A DNA stretch of 64,000 nucleotides from Bdellovibrionaceae bacterium UBA2316 (GTDB taxonomy: Bacteria > Bdellovibrionota > Bdellovibrionia > Bdellovibrionales > Bdellovibrionaceae): the NCBI GenBank assembly GCA_002345205.1, contig DDVI01000087.1, forward strand, positions 1-64,000, given 5' to 3'. Every line of letters starts with the position of its first letter. Position 1 is the first letter of the stretch. Below the pieces are notes generated by a model that did no database searches, was not told the DNA's origin, and saw nothing but the letters and a program-made list of their open reading frames with translations. A program made the translations under genes and the position numbers. Shown in pieces: positions 8,942-18,214 of the stretch.

Positions 8942-9928
8942 CTAGTCACGAATTTGGGTGTTTTGGATCTGGCTTTTTACCAATTTCATATCGGCATCAA
9001 CCATCATTTTAACTAACCCTTTGAAATCAGTTTTTGGTTCCCAATTTAATTTCTTTTTTGCCTTCGCATAGTCACCAATCAAAAGATCAACTTCGGCCGG
9101 TCTCATGTATTTTTCATCGAATTTTACATATTTTTTCCAATCTAAATCGACTTGACTAAATGCTAGCTCTAGAAATTCCTTAACAGTGTGGGTTTGATTG
9201 GTAGCTATCACGTAATCGTCAGGAGTCTCTTGTTGTAACATCATCCACATAGCTTCGACATAATCACCGGCAAAACCCCAATCGCGTTTAGCATCAATAT
9301 TGCCCATTCTTAGTTCATTAGTTAACCCATGTTTAATTTGAGCTACATTATACGAAATTTTTCTAGTTACAAATTCGACACCACGCCTTGGAGATTCATG
9401 ATTAAAAAGAATGCCACTTGAGGCATGCATACCAAAAGACTCACGATAATTTACAGTGATCCAGTGTCCATATAGTTTAGCAACACCGTAAGGTGAGCGA
9501 GGATAGAATGAAGTGTTTTCAGTTTGAGGAACACTTTGTACTTTTCCAAACATTTCAGAGCTAGATGCCTGATAGAAACGCGCTTTCGGAGCCACCTTTC
9601 TCATAGCTTCTAGGACCCGAGTAACCCCAGTTCCTGTAAACTCTGAAGTTAAAACGGGTTGGTTCCATGAAGTTTGCACGAAACTTTGAGCTGCTAAATT
9701 ATATATTTCATCCGGTTTAGAAACTTCCATTGCTTCAATTAAAGACGGCTGATCCAATAGATCTCCGGGAAGAAGTTCTACTTTGGAAAGTATGTGTTCG
9801 ATTCTTGAAGTAACGGCGTTACTCGAGCGGCGAGTTAACCCAAAAACCTTATATCCCTTACCCAATAGCAATTCTGCTAGATATGATCCGTCTTGGCCTG
9901 TGATACCTGTAATTAGTGCACTCTTCAT
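8942..9928 (-). CDS. gmd: GDP-mannose 4,6-dehydratase
   Basis: A 328-residue protein with the Gmd hallmarks: ALITGITGQDGSYLAELLL (NADP-binding, residues 4-22), NLAAQSFVQTSW, ASSSEMFG, YPRSPYGVAK (catalytic Tyr/Lys), GILFNHESPRRGVEFVTRK and GNIDAKRDWGFAGDYVEAMW. It converts GDP-D-mannose to GDP-4-keto-6-deoxy-D-mannose in the cytoplasm. Shine-Dalgarno GGGAG precedes ATG. The reductase follows directly and ManC, 8.3 kb away, would supply GDP-mannose, so GDP-D-rhamnose is the likely product of the set. Length is slightly short for the family (usually 340-370) but all motifs are present. Confidence 0.95.
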   Translation of the reverse strand: MKSALITGITGQDGSYLAELLLGKGYKVFGLTRRSSNAVTSRIEHILSKVELLPGDLLDQPSLIEAMEVSKPDEIYNLAAQSFVQTSWNQPVLTSEFTGTGVTRVLEAMRKVAPKARFYQASSSEMFGKVQSVPQTENTSFYPRSPYGVAKLYGHWITVNYRESFGMHASSGILFNHESPRRGVEFVTRKISYNVAQIKHGLTNELRMGNIDAKRDWGFAGDYVEAMWMMLQQETPDDYVIATNQTHTVKEFLELAFSQVDLDWKKYVKFDEKYMRPAEVDLLIGDYAKAKKKLNWEPKTDFKGLVKMMVDADMKLVKSQIQNTQIRD

Positions 9929-9996
9929 ATAAAACTCCCAAAGGTCATCATCCTAGGGGAAGAGAGTTGTCAATGTCAATGAGTATAGGTGTAAAA

Positions 9997-10953
9997 CTAA
10001 TGAAGTTTCTGAAGCGGCAGAGTGGGCTCCTTAGCGATATCAAAGCTGATGAAATTTAGAATCAGCTGAAATCCTAAAATAATGGGAAGTGCTGCCATCA
10101 TGACTCCGCCGCTGGGAGTAAACAGATTATTTGCGGCCGAGTGAATCCAAGTAACGGCGCCATAAATAGAGCCAAAACCTAAAAGTAAAATACCGAAAAC
10201 GAGTTCAATCGAAGCAATATTGAGATCAAGTATAAAATACTGATAAAATATTCTTTTTGAGAAGTTTCGAAGGTGTTTTAAAGCGAATTCGGAGGTTACC
10301 GTTGAGATCTTTAAGTTACTAACCTCGTCCTCATATTTACTTTCCATAGGGATATCTACAACAACAGCTTTAACTAATCCGAGTCGGAAAAGAAGGTCTG
10401 ATTCAAAGAAGTACCGCTGACTAATCTTTTCGAGTTCAACTTCCTTTAGTGCTAAAATGCTAATTGCTGTGTATCCGTTAGTGGGATCTACAATCTTCCA
10501 GTAGCCAGAAGAAATCTTTGATATTAGAGATAAGCAGGCGTTCCCAAAAATCCGAATCCCAGGCATCTTCTTAATATGATTTAATCGTGTAAAACGGTTG
10601 CCTTTAGTGTAATCGGCATAGCCAGCAATAATTGGACGGGTAAATTTTGGAATTAAATTGGCGTCCATTTGGCCATCGCCATCGATTTTAACTGCGATGT
10701 CGATTCCATCTTTAATCGCTTCTAAGTAGCCTCTTTTTACAGCACCACCAACGCCTAGATTCTGTTCGTTAAATAAAACTTTTAAACGCGGGTCATCGCA
10801 CACTGACTTAAGGTATTCGCCTGTTTTTTCAGGACACTTGTCATCAACGACGTAAATAGTCGCAACTAATGGGCCAATACTTTGGACAACTGACACAATA
10901 TGCTTTTTACATTTGTAGGCAGGGATGACGACAGCAATTTTTTTCTCTAGCAT
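9997..10953 (-). CDS. Family 2 glycosyltransferase with C-terminal membrane segments (DPM1/ArnC-like)
   Basis: A 318-residue GT-A enzyme: IAVVIPAYKCKKHI at the N-terminus, IYVVDDKCPEKT (nucleotide-binding Asp pair), NLGVGGAVKRGYLEA, and KIDGDGQMD (metal-binding D-G-D). Residues 240-310 form two membrane spans. This layout is that of polyprenyl-phosphate hexose synthases, which make the lipid-linked sugar donors used by GT-C enzymes such as those encoded at 252-6117. No clear Shine-Dalgarno is visible. It is separated from gmd by 68 bases, so it may be read with it. Confidence 0.8.
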   Translation of the reverse strand: MLEKKIAVVIPAYKCKKHIVSVVQSIGPLVATIYVVDDKCPEKTGEYLKSVCDDPRLKVLFNEQNLGVGGAVKRGYLEAIKDGIDIAVKIDGDGQMDANLIPKFTRPIIAGYADYTKGNRFTRLNHIKKMPGIRIFGNACLSLISKISSGYWKIVDPTNGYTAISILALKEVELEKISQRYFFESDLLFRLGLVKAVVVDIPMESKYEDEVSNLKISTVTSEFALKHLRNFSKRIFYQYFILDLNIASIELVFGILLLGFGSIYGAVTWIHSAANNLFTPSGGVMMAALPIILGFQLILNFISFDIAKEPTLPLQKLH

Positions 10954-11121
10954 GCATGTTACGTTATCTTAGAATTGCAAAATTGCAAAGCAGTTTGGCG
11001 TGTTTAACTATGCGGAATTCTTAAAAATGGCGCGGTGCCAATAATGGCTTTACCAATAGAAAACTATTGTCTAAAAGACGAGAGCTAAAATATGGTTCGA
11101 TAGATTATATACAAAGGAAAT

Positions 11122-12630
11122 ATGAAAAACACGTTAATGAGAATGTTGCGATGGGTTTATCGTGGAATATGGATTCAGGTTCCTGTGAATTTTGTTCGTA
11201 AAAGGATTTCTTTTTTTCTAGCCAATGAAGTGCAAAAGGGTGGTTTGGCCTACTCATTTAAGGCGTCTGTTTACGCCCAGGATATCAATTCAAAATTGAA
11301 ATTCATACTGGAATCTATGCCCGGCGACATTTCTCATTCTGAATTATCTGCGTTTTATACTGAACGTATGTTGATAGAAGCGGTGGAAAAAAATAGACCG
11401 TTTGATAAGCTCTTGTTGGATTTAAGCAACATCGAGAAATTCATAAAAATGGCAAAAGAACCGAAAAAAAGTGTTCCCGCTAAGGTTAATACAGTTTTAT
11501 TTGTTACGTCTATTTTTCCTTCAGTTGAACACGGTGGAGGATTAAAAACTTTTGATACAATTCAAGAATTAGCCGTTCTGGGATATAAGGTATCTCTTTA
11601 TTCTCATTATAATGAAAGCGTTGATAAAAAATCTTATATGGATTTGCTTCCGAGTTTGACCCATGTTCGGTTAGTGGATGTCGAAACTTTTGGCGAAGCA
11701 GATTTTAAAGATTGGCTTGTACGCGGAAATTTAACTTTTGATTTGGGTCACTATGTTTGGCCGCACTCTTGCACTCTAATTCCTACGGATCATAATCGAA
11801 TTAAATGCCATGTGTTCGAATTTATCGAAACTACATCACGACGGTGTATGATGGAAATCGACGAAATGCTTAAAGACGGAAAGAATAAAAAGTTAGGAGC
11901 TAAGCTGTTTGAATTGGTAGAATGCACGTTGCTCGAGGCTCAGGCCTGTGCTCGGTCGGACAAATTTATTTGTATTACTGAGAAAGACGCAGAGTTTAGT
12001 CGCGACCTTTTTAAAATTGCAGAACCCGCAGTGGTTCAAATCGGTGTTTCTCGCCACGCGATTTTAGACAGATTGAAAGATTCAAATATCGTCAACATAC
12101 AAACTAAGCCTTTAACTGTCGGTTTCATTGGGAACTACAATCACTATCCAAACATCGATGGTATCGAGTGGTATTTAGATAATGTCCATCCTAAAGTTCT
12201 AGCTAAGGTTCCAAATTATGTCTTTCACGTCATTGGATTCGGTTTGCCGAATAAATTGAAAGAAAAATACAGACACGGCTCAATTAATTTTGTGGGGCCG
12301 GTAGATAATGTTATCGAAGCTCTGAAACCGTTGCAGGTTTGCGTAGCTCCGTTAATTTCTGGGGCGGGATTTAGGGTTAAGCTAAATCAGTTTTCAGTCA
12401 TGTCCAAACCAACCGTGTCTACGACTATCGGGGCGTGTGGAATGCCGTACGTATCAGGTGAATCCATTTTTATCTCTGACGATCCGTCTGAATTTGCCGA
12501 AGATGTGGTGACGCTTTTAATCAATCCCAACCTAAATAGCCAAATGGGATTGAGAGCGTATGAAGTCGTTGAGAAAAATTATTTTTGGGCGCCTCATATC
12601 AAAAAATTAGTTCAGGTCTATGAAAGCTAA
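11122..12630 (+). CDS. Glycosyltransferase, GT-B fold (GT4-like)
   Basis: A 502-residue protein. Residues 1-115 are an unrecognised helical N-terminal region. From about 125 it reads FVTSIFPSVEHGGGLKTFD (acceptor-side glycine loop). The C-terminal donor domain shows VGFIGNYNHYPNIDGIEWYL, VAPLISGAGFRVKLNQF and a S/T-rich strand before GACGMPYVSGESIF, the usual GT4 pattern with the G-x-G-x-R-x-K donor-site motif. Shine-Dalgarno AAGGAAA precedes ATG. It starts a plus-strand run of five genes, and the next gene overlaps its end by 11 bases. Sugar specificity is unknown. Confidence 0.85.
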   Translation: MKNTLMRMLRWVYRGIWIQVPVNFVRKRISFFLANEVQKGGLAYSFKASVYAQDINSKLKFILESMPGDISHSELSAFYTERMLIEAVEKNRPFDKLLLDLSNIEKFIKMAKEPKKSVPAKVNTVLFVTSIFPSVEHGGGLKTFDTIQELAVLGYKVSLYSHYNESVDKKSYMDLLPSLTHVRLVDVETFGEADFKDWLVRGNLTFDLGHYVWPHSCTLIPTDHNRIKCHVFEFIETTSRRCMMEIDEMLKDGKNKKLGAKLFELVECTLLEAQACARSDKFICITEKDAEFSRDLFKIAEPAVVQIGVSRHAILDRLKDSNIVNIQTKPLTVGFIGNYNHYPNIDGIEWYLDNVHPKVLAKVPNYVFHVIGFGLPNKLKEKYRHGSINFVGPVDNVIEALKPLQVCVAPLISGAGFRVKLNQFSVMSKPTVSTTIGACGMPYVSGESIFISDDPSEFAEDVVTLLINPNLNSQMGLRAYEVVEKNYFWAPHIKKLVQVYES

Positions 12631-13393
12631 TTCTGTTTTTGTTCTGTATCTTCAGTTTACGGGTGAACATTGGTCATCTGCATTTAATGTAATGCAGACG
12701 AAAATACTTTCAAAATTGGACTATAAAAATTTAGTTTGGATCACGATTGATAACGCCTTAAAACAGGATATTGAAATAGTTAAAGGCTCTGGTTTTTACG
12801 AAATTTCTGGCGACAATTCATCACGCGAATTTTCTGGTTTTGATAAAGGAGTAAGGTATTTAAAAACATTAAAACCAAGTTCGGATGACATCGTAATCTT
12901 TGCGAATGATACGTTTCATCGCTCATATGGCGATTCTTATTTGGATCTAGTTTCAAAAACTAAACTTCAAGGTGTAAAAGATGGCGGTGTTTTAGGTTAC
13001 GTGGACAGTTTTCCTGCGTCGGTGACTGGATTTGGTAAAACATTTTCGAGTTGGATAAGAACCAGTTTTTTTATGATGAATTATTCGGGTTTGAATAGAG
13101 TAATCCCGTTTACGCTACCTATTGAGAAAAAATCAGTATTCGGTTCAACACCCAACACTTTCTTTGAAGAAAATGACATGTTGAGTGCTAATTACAAAGA
13201 GTATATCAGGACTTGGCTGTTTGATGTTCCGGCCGAAAAAAGTGAATTCAAAGAGTCTTGGCATTCTAAAAAACCGCTTACTTTAGAGAACTTAAAGGCT
13301 ATGCAAGAAAAAGCGTGGTGTATTTTATGTGAGCAGCAGTTGAGCGCTAGAATAGCTGAAAATAATATTAGTATTGTAAAAATTAATAACTAG
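12620..13393 (+). CDS. Conserved-looking protein of unknown function in glycan cluster
   Basis: A 257-residue soluble protein with no signal peptide. It has a Rossmann-like start (SVFVLYLQFTGEHWSSAF), a middle segment SSDDIVIFANDTFHRSYG, and GVLGYVDSFPASVTGFGK followed by SSWIRTSFFMMN. The 'ANDT' acidic turn and the S-W-x-R-T-S-F-F-M-x-N strand recall rhamnan-synthesis-type (RgpF-like) GT-A proteins, where a similar strand precedes the acceptor site. I cannot confirm the family. Its start overlaps the upstream glycosyltransferase by 11 bases, so it is translationally coupled and probably a partner or a divergent glycosyltransferase. Confidence 0.55.
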   Translation: MKANSVFVLYLQFTGEHWSSAFNVMQTKILSKLDYKNLVWITIDNALKQDIEIVKGSGFYEISGDNSSREFSGFDKGVRYLKTLKPSSDDIVIFANDTFHRSYGDSYLDLVSKTKLQGVKDGGVLGYVDSFPASVTGFGKTFSSWIRTSFFMMNYSGLNRVIPFTLPIEKKSVFGSTPNTFFEENDMLSANYKEYIRTWLFDVPAEKSEFKESWHSKKPLTLENLKAMQEKAWCILCEQQLSARIAENNISIVKINN

Positions 13394-13410
13394 AATGGTT
13401 GGGCGTAACT

Positions 13411-14538
13411 ATGAAAAATTTGAAATTATTTATAACTAGAAGTCAGGACGTCTTGCTAGCGCTTTTGGCTGCCCTTTTGATTCTAGTCGTAGTCAATTTG
13501 ATTTTTTTTAGTTCGTCTTTTTACTCGAAAGTTTTCCTTCCTGATTCTGCCGCTGGACAGGTTACGTTAATGGTCAACGCAGAAAAAACACGGGTGAATC
13601 CAGACCCCAATTCTGATACGGCGATCATATTGGGTGACTCGCGTTTGGCCGAAGGATTTTCAGCGAAACAGGCGAGCCTAGTGACTCGGCCGTTTGGTCT
13701 AGAGATTGTTAATGCCGCGATTCCATCAACTACCCCGCGTTGCTGGTATTATTTTCTATCAAAGATTGATCCTAAAAAAGATAAGTTTAACTACATTGTC
13801 ATGGGCCTGCCGAGCCTTACCAAATTGACTTCCGAAGACTTGCAAGACCGAATACTAGATTTGGACTATATCGCTCCTATAGTAAGCAAATCAGATATTA
13901 TTGATGTTGCAAATACGTTTAGAACGATTGATTCGAAGGTGAGCGCGTTTCGAATGCTTTTAATGCCTGGATTTGTGTACAAGTATGATGTTCAAGATTT
14001 ATTTATTCATCCAAAAGACAGATTGAATAAAATTATTCATCCTTATGTGAGTATCGGTTGGTCACACAACTACGATTATTCTGGGCGTCCTGAAACGCTA
14101 GAGGGTGTAAAATGGGATGAAGATAGAAAAAATGTTGTCTATCCAGAAACCTACCCAGTTGAAAAAAGAGACTTTATTCAAACTTATGTAAAGAATTTAG
14201 AGCAAGTTCCTAACGGAACTAATCTAGATTACTATGTATATTGGCTTTCCCGAATTTCAGAACGTTACCGACAAACAAATACTAAAATCATAGTCTTTCA
14301 GTTACCAAGTGGGCCGTTGCCTACAACACCAAAAGATGCATCTGCCTTTCCTGAGATTTTGGAACTGAAAAATAAATTTAAAAATATAGTTATCTTGCCT
14401 GCATCCCAGTTTGCAAATTTAGAGTCGCCGGAGCTTTTTTTCGATTACCTACACTTAAACTCGACAGGTCGATCAAAGCTAACTAGCCAATTAACAGAGA
14501 TTATTCTTTCGGAACATAAAAACTCGGAAACAAATTAG
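13411..14538 (+). CDS. Membrane-anchored SGNH-hydrolase-like protein, partner of the MBOAT acyltransferase
   Basis: About 375 residues with one N-terminal membrane anchor (LLALLAALLILVVVNLIFF). Then AIILGDSRLAEGF gives the G-D-S block I of SGNH hydrolases, NAAIPSTTPR supplies the block II Asn region, and FFDYLHLNSTGRSKL is the D-x-x-H block V. The next gene, 11 bases on, is an MBOAT acyltransferase. AlgJ/AlgX- and DltD-like SGNH proteins work with MBOAT partners to move acyl groups onto exported polysaccharide. I chose ATG at 13411; an in-frame TTG lies at 13399, and neither has a convincing Shine-Dalgarno. Confidence 0.72.
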   Translation: MKNLKLFITRSQDVLLALLAALLILVVVNLIFFSSSFYSKVFLPDSAAGQVTLMVNAEKTRVNPDPNSDTAIILGDSRLAEGFSAKQASLVTRPFGLEIVNAAIPSTTPRCWYYFLSKIDPKKDKFNYIVMGLPSLTKLTSEDLQDRILDLDYIAPIVSKSDIIDVANTFRTIDSKVSAFRMLLMPGFVYKYDVQDLFIHPKDRLNKIIHPYVSIGWSHNYDYSGRPETLEGVKWDEDRKNVVYPETYPVEKRDFIQTYVKNLEQVPNGTNLDYYVYWLSRISERYRQTNTKIIVFQLPSGPLPTTPKDASAFPEILELKNKFKNIVILPASQFANLESPELFFDYLHLNSTGRSKLTSQLTEIILSEHKNSETN

Positions 14539-14549
14539 GATAGATAGAA

Positions 14550-15962
14550 ATGTTATTTAATACTTTTCCATATTGGGCATTTTTTATTGTCACCACGCTC
14601 TTGTTTTACGCGGTTCCTTTCCGAGTTGGTAAATGGGTACTATTTATTTCTAGTTGTCTGTTTTATATGTTGTGGAACCCGTATTTTATTCTACTGTTGG
14701 GCGCCATAATTATCTTGGATTTTTACGCTGGTATTTTAATCGATTCATCTGAAGGTAAAAAACGATTTTACTGGCTACTAATTAGTCTGATCGCAAATTT
14801 GGGAATACTGGCATTTTTCAAATATTATAACTTTTTCGTCGCTAATATCGAGTCAGTATTGGATATAGAAAAAGGACGATACGCCTTAGACATTATTTTA
14901 CCACTAGGAATTAGTTTTCATACGTTTCAAAGTATGTCTTATACTATTGATGTTTATCGACGCACAGGAACTGCAACCCGCAGTTTTCTAGATTTTTCAT
15001 TATTTGTGACATTCTTTCCTCAGTTAGTTGCAGGTCCAATCGTTCGTGCAAAGACATTTTTTCCAGAACTAGAAAACTGGACTGTTCCGTCCAGAGATTT
15101 CATAGTTAAAGGGATCTCTCTTGTTTTTGTGGGTTTAATCAAGAAATCAGTATTTGCCGATCACTTTGCACTAATATCAGATGCCTATTTTAATCATTTG
15201 CCGAGTCATCCAGGATCTGCGTCGGCAATTGCCGGTGTAACGGCGTTTGCTATGCAAATCTTTTTTGATTTCTCTGGATACACAGATATTGCGCGCGGGT
15301 GCGCCTATATTCTAGGTTGGGATTTTCCTTTGAATTTCGCAAGACCGTACTTATCGCAAAATATTACTGAATTTTGGAGACGATGGCATATTTCATTGTC
15401 GTCATGGTTGCGCGACTATTTATACATTTCATTGGGGGGTAACCGTCATGGCGTTGTGAAAACGTATCGAAACCTTTTTATTACTATGCTACTTGGCGGC
15501 TTTTGGCATGGTGCTAGTTGGAACTTTGTAATTTGGGGCGCTTTTCATGGGATTATGCTGTCGTTGCATAGAGTTTTAGTTTCAGGACTTGAATTGGTGG
15601 GATTGGGAAAAATCTCGCAAAGTCGAATTTTTCTACCAGCAAAAGTTGTATTTACCTTTGCCGTCGTATGTATTGGTTGGGTGTTTTTTCGGGCAACTAC
15701 ATTTCACGATAGCGTGTTTGTAATTTCCAATTTATTTGAATTTGGAACTACAAACGCATTACCACTTTGGCATGTTGGCGCGACGATCATGTTACTGATA
15801 TCAATTGTTGGAGCCGTTTTAGAAGAGAAGTATTCGGTTGTTGAACGGTTTAATGCTGCTCCCACATGGGTAAAAGTTTTGGGTTATACAGCCGCACTAT
15901 TGGTTCTTCAGTTGTTTGCATATAGTAAAAAAGATATTCCTTTTATTTATTTCCAATTTTAG
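14550..15962 (+). CDS. MBOAT-family O-acyltransferase (AlgI/DltB-like)
   Basis: A 470-residue polytopic membrane protein with the family landmarks: PLGISFHTFQSMSYTIDVYR, FPQLVAGPIVRAKTFFPEL, ITEFWRRWHISLSSWLRDYL with LGGNRHG, and GGFWHGASWNFVIWG carrying the catalytic His. It transfers acyl (usually acetyl) groups across the inner membrane to surface polysaccharide. It follows the SGNH-like partner and precedes a two-domain glycosyltransferase, so O-acetylation of the glycan made here is the likely job. The full length matches AlgI. Confidence 0.9.
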   Translation: MLFNTFPYWAFFIVTTLLFYAVPFRVGKWVLFISSCLFYMLWNPYFILLLGAIIILDFYAGILIDSSEGKKRFYWLLISLIANLGILAFFKYYNFFVANIESVLDIEKGRYALDIILPLGISFHTFQSMSYTIDVYRRTGTATRSFLDFSLFVTFFPQLVAGPIVRAKTFFPELENWTVPSRDFIVKGISLVFVGLIKKSVFADHFALISDAYFNHLPSHPGSASAIAGVTAFAMQIFFDFSGYTDIARGCAYILGWDFPLNFARPYLSQNITEFWRRWHISLSSWLRDYLYISLGGNRHGVVKTYRNLFITMLLGGFWHGASWNFVIWGAFHGIMLSLHRVLVSGLELVGLGKISQSRIFLPAKVVFTFAVVCIGWVFFRATTFHDSVFVISNLFEFGTTNALPLWHVGATIMLLISIVGAVLEEKYSVVERFNAAPTWVKVLGYTAALLVLQLFAYSKKDIPFIYFQF

Positions 15963-15985
15963 AAACCATTGTTTTGGAGTGAAGA

Positions 15986-18211
15986 TTGAGCCAAATTGAA
16001 TTTAGCGAATTGATAGGTATCGAAAAAATTGGTACAGAGGGACTTCAATTCGTTTCAACGAGCGATTTGCCTTCACTTAAAATATCTAAAAATTTTAAAA
16101 AAGGTAAAAGCTATCTATTAGCGGGTTTTTATTTCTATGCGGAAGGTTGTTTTCCTCAACCCACTATAAAAATTTTTAATCCGAAAACAGGTAAAACACG
16201 TTACAGTTCATTTTTTCATAATGTTTACCAAAACCATATTGAACTGGTGTTTGTGCCCGAAGAGGACGACGAAATCGTATATTTCGTTCCATACTTTCAG
16301 AAAGGTAAGTTTGAAGTAAAGAATTTTGTGGTTTCAGAAGTTTCTGGTTTGGTTTTAAAATATTACAATACAAAAAGGGCGCTACGACCTTATTTAAGTT
16401 TCGTTCAATCGCGAGCTCGATTTGCTTTTTTGTTTTTCAAACTGTTTTTTACGGAAGGACCTAGACGAGCTGTCGGGCGTGTTCTTGATAGAGTCCGCAC
16501 CAGCTATCGGCTATGGTTCTGGTTCTTTGATCGTAATGATTTCCTTGATCGAAAGAAAACTCAGCTTATGTTTTCAGGGCTAAAAAACCAGCCAAAAATT
16601 TCTATCGTAATGCCGGTTTACAACGTCGAAAAAGAGTATCTAATCGAGGCTATTGAGTCGGTAAGAAATCAAGTATATCAAAATTGGGAACTGTGTATCG
16701 CCGATGATTGTTCGACAAGACCCTATATTCGCGAAGTTTTGACTCAGATGATGGCCTTGGATTCTAGGATCAAAATCGTATTTCGTGAAAAGAATGGTCA
16801 TATTTCCGAAGCATCGAATTCGGCATTAGCTATCGCTACCGGCGAGTTCATTGCGTTGATGGATCATGATGATGTGATGGTAGATTCGGCGCTCGTATGG
16901 GTAGCTCATTCGATTGAGGAAAATTCTAATTGTGCCCTTATCTATTCCGACGAAGACAAAATAGATGAACGCGGCTATCGCTTTTCTCCGTTTTTTAAGC
17001 CAGATTGGAGTCCTGAGTTATTCTTATCGATGAATATTCTGACTCATCTGAATGTATTTAAAGCTGATATCGTTAGAAAAATCGGCGGTTTTAGAAAAGG
17101 ATATGAGGGCAGCCAGGATTACGACTTCTGCTTACGCTTTTTAGATCATATTACTGCAGACCAAGTTATTCACGTTCCGAAAGTTCTGTATCACTGGCGC
17201 GCAATTGAAGGCTCTGTGGCCCTTGATTCCAGAGAGAAACAGTATGCTCACGATGCCGCACGAAAAGCGATTCTAGAATATCATCAGCGTCAAGGCGTGG
17301 ACGCTAAAGTCGTGTCGGGTTTTGGTCCTCTCCATCGCGTTCTTTACAGTTACAAAAATGACGACAACAGAGTGAGTATTGTTATCTGTACGCGTGATGC
17401 TAAAAATATTTTAAAAGTATGCATTGATAGCATCATTCAAAAAACAACATATCCTAACTACGAGATAATTATTGTCGATAACGGCAGCGTCGAGCCAGAA
17501 ACCTTTAAATATTTTGACGAGATCAAAAAACACGAATTTGTAAAGATCGTTCGTATAGACTGTCCATTTAATTATTCTTATTTGAATAATGAAGGTGCAA
17601 AACATGCTTCTGGTAATTTATTGTGTTTTTTAAATAACGATATCGAGGTTATCACTCCTGGATGGTTAGAAGAGCTAGTTATGCACGCACAAAGAAAAGA
17701 GATCGGTGCCGTGGGTGCAAAGCTGTATTACCCAAATGGTTTGATTCAGCATTTTGGCATCGTGACAGGGATTATGGGCGGCGTGGCCGGCCATGCCTTT
17801 AAATACTTTGGTGGCAATGCGGATGGTTACTTTGGGCGGTTACGTGTGGTTAACAATGTTTCAGCGGTAACGGGCGCATGCTTGATGACCCGAAAAGTTG
17901 TTTTTGAATCCGTTGGAGGATTCGACGAAGTAAATCTAGCCGTAGCCTACAACGACGTGGATTTATGCTTGAAAATTCTGGCCAAGAACTTACGTATCGT
18001 AGTGACTCCATTTGCAGAACTTACGCATCATGAATCCCTCACTCGCGGCCACGAGGATACGCCTGAAAAGAAAGCGCGACTTAAAAAAGAACAAGATTTT
18101 ATGAAAAAGAAATGGGGTAAGTCTTTGACGGATCGTTATTACAATCCCAATCTAACATTAGTTCACGAGAATTATTCGCTGGCGTGGCCGCCAGCGAATG
18201 AAGAAATTTAA
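15986..18211 (+). CDS. Two-domain family 2 glycosyltransferase with N-terminal accessory domain
   Basis: A 741-residue protein. Residues 1-190 are a beta-rich accessory region. The first GT-A domain (from about 205) has ISIVMPVYNVEKEYL, CIADDCSTRPYI and ALMDHDDVMVD. The second (from about 460) has VSIVICTRDA, IIVDNGSVEP, LCFLNNDIEVITPGWLEEL and GACLMTRKVVFE. Such tandem enzymes build alternating or repeating chains, for example the dTDP-rhamnose or O-antigen elongating proteins. The start is TTG at 15986, preceded by GGAGTGA. It is convergent with manC, with a 3-base gap. Confidence 0.88.
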   Translation: MSQIEFSELIGIEKIGTEGLQFVSTSDLPSLKISKNFKKGKSYLLAGFYFYAEGCFPQPTIKIFNPKTGKTRYSSFFHNVYQNHIELVFVPEEDDEIVYFVPYFQKGKFEVKNFVVSEVSGLVLKYYNTKRALRPYLSFVQSRARFAFLFFKLFFTEGPRRAVGRVLDRVRTSYRLWFWFFDRNDFLDRKKTQLMFSGLKNQPKISIVMPVYNVEKEYLIEAIESVRNQVYQNWELCIADDCSTRPYIREVLTQMMALDSRIKIVFREKNGHISEASNSALAIATGEFIALMDHDDVMVDSALVWVAHSIEENSNCALIYSDEDKIDERGYRFSPFFKPDWSPELFLSMNILTHLNVFKADIVRKIGGFRKGYEGSQDYDFCLRFLDHITADQVIHVPKVLYHWRAIEGSVALDSREKQYAHDAARKAILEYHQRQGVDAKVVSGFGPLHRVLYSYKNDDNRVSIVICTRDAKNILKVCIDSIIQKTTYPNYEIIIVDNGSVEPETFKYFDEIKKHEFVKIVRIDCPFNYSYLNNEGAKHASGNLLCFLNNDIEVITPGWLEELVMHAQRKEIGAVGAKLYYPNGLIQHFGIVTGIMGGVAGHAFKYFGGNADGYFGRLRVVNNVSAVTGACLMTRKVVFESVGGFDEVNLAVAYNDVDLCLKILAKNLRIVVTPFAELTHHESLTRGHEDTPEKKARLKKEQDFMKKKWGKSLTDRYYNPNLTLVHENYSLAWPPANEEI

Positions 18212-18214
18212 GTA

